Under the pieces are notes generated by a model. It did no database searches. It saw nothing but the letters and a program-made list of their open reading frames with translations, and was not told where the DNA came from. A stretch of DNA of 8,716 nucleotides from Candidatus Hydrogenedentes bacterium CG07_land_8_20_14_0_80_42_17 (lineage in GTDB: Bacteria > UBA8481): positions 1 to 8,716 of the forward strand of contig PEWQ01000132.1 of the NCBI GenBank assembly GCA_002780065.1, written 5' to 3'. Shown here one piece after another: positions 5,837 to 8,716 of the stretch; position 1 is the stretch's first letter, and every line of letters begins with the position of its first letter. Made by a program: the position numbers and the translations under genes.

Positions 5837-6844
5837 CTATCGTTCATTAGAACTCAATTTAGAATAATGCCTTTTGAAAAAATCTTCAGATTCTTTTTTT
5901 AATGGCCGCCACCATTTTTCGTTATTCTTATACCATGCTACGGTTTCTGCCAATCCCTTTTCAAAAGAAACTCTTTCAAATTCAAAAATGGATTCTAATC
6001 TTTTTCCTTCTACAGCATATCTTCTGTCGTGCCCTGCTCGGTCTTTTACATACTGTATCGATTCTTCGCCTTTTCCAAATGATTTTAAAATTTTTCGGAC
6101 AACATCGATATTCTGCCGTTCATTAAGCCCGGGAATATTATATGCCTTGCCTGACTCGCCTTTCATTGCAATCTCATAAATTGCTCTTGCATGGTCTAGA
6201 ACATGCAGCCAATCGCGAACATTTTTTCCATCGCCATACAAAGGAACTTTTCTTCCTTCGAATAATTCAGTAGCGAAGAACGGAATCAATTTTTCAGGAA
6301 ACTGGTTTGGACCATAAGTATTTGCTCCTCGAGTCGAAACGACATCCAACCCGTGAGCATGATGAAACGAAAACGCCATAAGCTCGGCGCCTGCTTTAGA
6401 CGCAGAATAAGGGCTTGTAGGCGAAAATCGATCGGTTTCTTTAAAAACTCCATGCTCTATTGACCCGTAAACTTCATCGGTTGAAACTTGAAGAAGTCTG
6501 ATTTTCTTTCCTGAGTTTTTTATCGCGTTACAAATTGCATATACTCCGAATAAATTTGTCTTTAAGAAAACATCAGCACTATCGAGAGAACGATCCACAT
6601 GAGTTTCAGCGGCAAGATTTATTATCAATTCAGCATCTTCGACTAGAGGAAAAACTGTTTCTTGATCAGATATATCGCCTTTCACAAATCTGTATCCGGA
6701 ATTTTTTTCGCAGTCGCGGAGATTTTCCAAATTGCCTGCATAAGTGAGCTTATCTAAATTTACAACTTCATGACCTTTTTCAAGGATAAGCCGTACGAGA
6801 TGAGAACCGATAAATCCACAGCCGCCTGTAATGAGTATATTCAT
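5837..6844 (-). CDS. rfbB: dTDP-glucose 4,6-dehydratase
   Basis: This cytoplasmic short-chain dehydrogenase/reductase converts dTDP-glucose to dTDP-4-keto-6-deoxyglucose using bound NAD, the second step toward dTDP-rhamnose and other deoxysugars. With the chosen start it has 335 residues, normal for RmlB/RfbB. Visible motifs are the Rossmann glycine motif GGCGFIGSH (7-15), DKLTYAGN (31-38), AAETHVDRS (78-86), the diagnostic T122-D123-E124 in STDEVYG, and the catalytic Y146-SAS-K150 pair; GPNQFPEKLIP near 178-188 fits the substrate region. A TTG six bases upstream could extend it, but GAGGA at 6858-6854 is nine nt from the ATG at 6844 and only three from that TTG. It follows the thymidylyltransferase by about 50 bp, forming a two-step module with it. 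Confidence 0.96.
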   Translation of the reverse strand: MNILITGGCGFIGSHLVRLILEKGHEVVNLDKLTYAGNLENLRDCEKNSGYRFVKGDISDQETVFPLVEDAELIINLAAETHVDRSLDSADVFLKTNLFGVYAICNAIKNSGKKIRLLQVSTDEVYGSIEHGVFKETDRFSPTSPYSASKAGAELMAFSFHHAHGLDVVSTRGANTYGPNQFPEKLIPFFATELFEGRKVPLYGDGKNVRDWLHVLDHARAIYEIAMKGESGKAYNIPGLNERQNIDVVRKILKSFGKGEESIQYVKDRAGHDRRYAVEGKRLESIFEFERVSFEKGLAETVAWYKNNEKWWRPLKKESEDFFKRHYSKLSSNER

Positions 6845-6853
6845 AATCAAAGT

Positions 6854-6858
6854 CCTCT
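6854..6858 (-). promoter_or_regulatory. Ribosome-binding site of rfbB
   Basis: The minus strand reads GAGGA with a 9-nt spacer to ATG at 6844. The spacing excludes the in-frame TTG at 6850 as the likely start. Confidence 0.65.
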
Positions 6859-6897
6859 TTTCAAATAAAGCTTACTATTCGACTTGTATAACTCCGG

Positions 6898-7635
6898 TCA
6901 AGATTTTTTCTCTGTATCCCACACCGCTTCAGTTGCTCGGCGCAATGAAGGAAATGTTCCGGCATCAGTCCATAAGCCGTCGAAGATATCGTAGTCCAAT
7001 CTTCTTTTAGAAAGATAAGCATTGTTAATGTCTGTGACCTCGAACTCTCCTCTTGCTGAAGGAGTCAATTTGCGTATCACATCAAAAACGTCTGGAGGAT
7101 ACATATAGATACCTGTGACTGCTAAGTTGCTTATAAACTCTTTAGGTTTTTCAATAATCTTATTTATCTTTCCATTCAAAATCTCTGCGACCCCAAAACG
7201 TTCAGGTTCCTCCACTTCTTTCAAAAGAATTCTCGCTCGATCAGGAGATTGCGCAAATTTATCAACATAAGGTTTTATTGTTTTATTAACAATATTATCT
7301 CCAAGCATCACTACAAAAGAATTCTGCCCGACAAATCGCTCCGCAAGTTTGATAGCTCCGGCAATTCCATCCGCCTTTGATTGATATACGTAATAAAGTA
7401 TATTCAATCCAAACTCGTCTCCGGAACCTAACAGTTTTACAAAGTCTCCTACGGATTCTCCTCCAAGCACTATAAGCAGTTCTTCGATCCCCGCCTCGAC
7501 GAGAGTTTCGATAGAATAAAAAATCATTGGCTTTTCACCGACCGGAAGCAGATGCTTATTTGTAACTCTAGTCAGAGGCTTAAGCCTTGTTCCCATGCCG
7601 CCGGCAAGAATAACTCCTTTATGAATTTTCTTCAT
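6898..7635 (-). CDS. rfbA: Glucose-1-phosphate thymidylyltransferase (short form)
   Basis: It joins dTTP and glucose-1-phosphate to give dTDP-glucose and pyrophosphate, feeding the adjacent dehydratase. The nucleotidyltransferase fold is shown by LAGGMGTRLKPLT (10-22), the KHLLPV segment, metal-binding D113 in LGDN, EKP at 162-164, GEFEVTDINNAYL near 196-208 and WTDAGTF (222-228) with the second metal aspartate D224. At 245 residues it is the short form, lacking the extra C-terminal helices of the roughly 290-residue E. coli enzyme. The YQ..ADG segment that faces the base in known enzymes is kept, but the usual LAQA motif reads IAGA. Start choice: GGAG inside an ATG-started extension (7650) lies six nt from ATG 7635 and three from ATG 7638. 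It overlaps the end of the activator gene by 17 nt, suggesting translational coupling. Strict preference for dTTP is inferred from the neighbour. Confidence 0.9.
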   Translation of the reverse strand: MKKIHKGVILAGGMGTRLKPLTRVTNKHLLPVGEKPMIFYSIETLVEAGIEELLIVLGGESVGDFVKLLGSGDEFGLNILYYVYQSKADGIAGAIKLAERFVGQNSFVVMLGDNIVNKTIKPYVDKFAQSPDRARILLKEVEEPERFGVAEILNGKINKIIEKPKEFISNLAVTGIYMYPPDVFDVIRKLTPSARGEFEVTDINNAYLSKRRLDYDIFDGLWTDAGTFPSLRRATEAVWDTEKKS

Positions 7636-8626
7636 CATTAGCTCCTTCATCTTTTTTTTTGCGTGCTATGCGATCTAATTTTATTCCATATTTTTCAAGC
7701 CTAAAATAAAAAGCGCTTCTCGATTTAATTCCTAATATCTTCATGGCATCTTTTATTTTTCCTCTGGAAGTATCCAGAGCACGCCTGATTTCGTCGCCTT
7801 CAGTTTCGTCTAAAGTTTTTATCGATTTTTTTGGAGTCTGAAGAATAATATCGTCTTCAGAAATTATTATGCCGCCGTCCGATTCGTATTTTGAAGTGAC
7901 TAGAGCTCGCTCCATGCAATTCTTCACTTCACGAACATTTCCCGGCCAATAATATTTTTCAAGTTTATTTAAAGCCTTTTTTTCTATTCCTAAAACAGGG
8001 ATGGAATGAAGCAGAGAAAGTTCGCAAAGAAAAGTGCCGATGTAACCTTTAATAAGTTCGGATCGGGAACGCAAAGGCGGAATCTTCACGGATAAAACAT
8101 CTATACGTCTAAGCAAATCTTCTCGAAATCTTCCGCTTGCAACTTCGCATTCGAGGTTACGATTTGTCGCAAAGATAAAGCGAAGAGGAGGAACCGGAAT
8201 TTCATCATCAGAGCCTAGAGGCTTCATCAGGCGATGAGAACGCTGAACAATTGACAGAAGCATTCTCTGCATCTTAGGCGATATCTCTCCGATCTCGTCA
8301 AGAAAAACTGTTTTGCCTGCGGAGGAAGCAAGAATGCCTTTGCGGTCGCTTATAGCTCCGGTGAAAGCTCCGCGTTTATGCCCGAATAATTCTGAGCCGA
8401 GCAATTCATCTGGAAGCGCGGCGCAATTGATCTCGACTATCTCTTTTCTTTTTGAATGAGCAGTAATTGCTCGAGCTAGTTGGCCTTTCCCTGTGCCTGT
8501 TTCTCCAAGAAGCAGAATTGAGATATCTGTCATTGCCGCTCTTAAAAGTCGCTCACGGATCTCTTCATCAAGTAGAGAGAAAGGATCAATTCGGTCAGAA
8601 TGAAGCTCTTGAAGAGAAATAATCAT
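7619..8626 (-). CDS. Sigma-54 activator, AAA+ plus Fis-type HTH, no sensor domain
   Basis: A bacterial enhancer-binding protein that uses ATP hydrolysis to open promoters bound by sigma-54 RNA polymerase. In the 335-residue form the AAA+ domain starts almost at once: Walker A GETGTGKG (41-48), GAFTGA loop (86-91) that contacts sigma-54, Walker B VFLDEI (107-112), FATN (152-155), FREDLLRRID (167-176) with arginine-finger candidates, and WPGNVRE (227-233). A Fis-type helix-turn-helix occupies about 276-312, followed by a lysine/acidic tail. There is no receiver, PAS, GAF or FHA domain, as in PspF, so control would come from a partner protein or from expression level. The start at 8626 has AAAAGGA seven nt upstream; the frame stays open to the window edge, so a longer protein is possible. 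It leads the sugar cluster and may control it. Confidence 0.9.
   Translation of the reverse strand: MIISLQELHSDRIDPFSLLDEEIRERLLRAAMTDISILLLGETGTGKGQLARAITAHSKRKEIVEINCAALPDELLGSELFGHKRGAFTGAISDRKGILASSAGKTVFLDEIGEISPKMQRMLLSIVQRSHRLMKPLGSDDEIPVPPLRFIFATNRNLECEVASGRFREDLLRRIDVLSVKIPPLRSRSELIKGYIGTFLCELSLLHSIPVLGIEKKALNKLEKYYWPGNVREVKNCMERALVTSKYESDGGIIISEDDIILQTPKKSIKTLDETEGDEIRRALDTSRGKIKDAMKILGIKSRSAFYFRLEKYGIKLDRIARKKKDEGANDEENS
7642..7647 (-). promoter_or_regulatory. Ribosome-binding site of rfbA, inside the activator gene
   Basis: The minus strand reads AAGGAG, six nt from ATG 7635. It lies within the coding end of the activator, so ribosomes finishing that gene would disrupt or reinforce initiation at rfbA. 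Confidence 0.6.
7652..7660 (-). other. A9 run at the activator/rfbA junction
   Basis: Nine consecutive A residues on the coding strand encode three lysines of the activator tail, 17 bases before the first rfbA ATG candidates. Runs of nine or more A are known sites for RNA polymerase slippage and for replication slippage. A loss of one A would place the activator in the rfbA frame without an intervening stop. Confidence 0.7.
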
Positions 8627-8633
8627 GCCATAA

Positions 8634-8640
8634 TCCTTTT
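8634..8640 (-). promoter_or_regulatory. Ribosome-binding site deciding the activator start
   Basis: The minus strand reads AAAAGGA with a 7-nt spacer to ATG 8626, supporting the 335-residue form. The upstream ATG at 8680 lacks a comparable purine-rich site: the sequence before it is GC-rich and part of a palindrome. Confidence 0.55.
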
Positions 8641-8662
8641 TCACCTTACTTAGGCGACGATC

Positions 8663-8698
8663 GGATGACGGCGCATACATCCTGTGCGCCTTGAATCC
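8663..8698. repeat. GC-rich imperfect palindrome at the right edge
   Basis: A 36-bp inverted repeat pairs GGAT with ATCC and GGCGCA with TGCGCC, with small unpaired segments (GAC against TTGA) and a 9-nt apex. It is markedly richer in GC than its surroundings. It lies just upstream of the activator start and may be a dispersed palindromic repeat, a leader structure, or an operator; the window edge prevents comparison of what follows. Confidence 0.5.
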
Positions 8699-8716
8699 AT
8701 CTGTTGCGATACATCT

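Noticed and set aside
6848-6850. TTG start for rfbB giving two extra residues
   Set aside because: The ribosome-binding site would be only three nt away; the ATG at 6844 has normal spacing and places the Rossmann motif at the usual position.
7380-7400. Change of the usual LAQA motif to IAGA in the thymidylyltransferase as a sign of altered nucleotide use
   Set aside because: By counting against the Pseudomonas enzyme as I remember it, the base-contacting Gln and Gly align with the retained Gln and Gly nearby rather than with this Gln, so the change alone says little.

Overview
The window reads as an AT-rich Gram-negative bacterial chromosome segment in which every convincing gene lies on the minus strand. 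Evidence for a Gram-negative is a small secreted protein with a terminal phenylalanine that looks like an outer-membrane beta-barrel, dTDP-sugar (surface glycan) genes and a sigma-54 activator. Nothing seen allows a firm phylum; a deep-branching or candidate-phylum diderm is possible, but that is a guess.

Read in the direction of transcription (right to left), there is first a tightly packed cluster: a sigma-54 activator without an N-terminal sensor domain (7619-8626), a glucose-1-phosphate thymidylyltransferase overlapping it (6898-7635), dTDP-glucose 4,6-dehydratase (5837-6844), a putative outer-membrane barrel (5103-5783) and tRNA pseudouridine synthase TruA (4299-5072). The two sugar enzymes are consecutive steps: glucose-1-phosphate to dTDP-glucose, then to dTDP-4-keto-6-deoxyglucose, the precursor of rhamnose and other deoxysugars. 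Later steps (RmlC/RmlD or aminotransferases) are not in the window. The activator overlaps the thymidylyltransferase by 17 nt and is probably co-expressed with it.

A 385-bp gene-poor stretch (3914-4298) follows. It holds a GC-rich repeat element with eight tandem 17-18 bp units, each able to fold into a small hairpin, then a possible gene remnant and a weak promoter candidate for dnaE. The replicative DNA polymerase III alpha subunit, dnaE (509-3913), is complete. Downstream of it are an unrecognised 59-codon gene with a strong ribosome-binding site (218-397) and a second, inverted copy of the repeat element carrying a single unit (62-143).

The most unusual content is the repeat family: two copies share flanks but differ in unit number (1 versus 8), and the larger one abuts a perfect 13-bp inverted repeat that contains the truA stop codon. 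Other points of note are an A9 run at the activator/thymidylyltransferase junction, where loss of one A would fuse the two frames, a terminator-like hairpin inside the last dnaE codons, and a GC-rich palindrome at the right edge.
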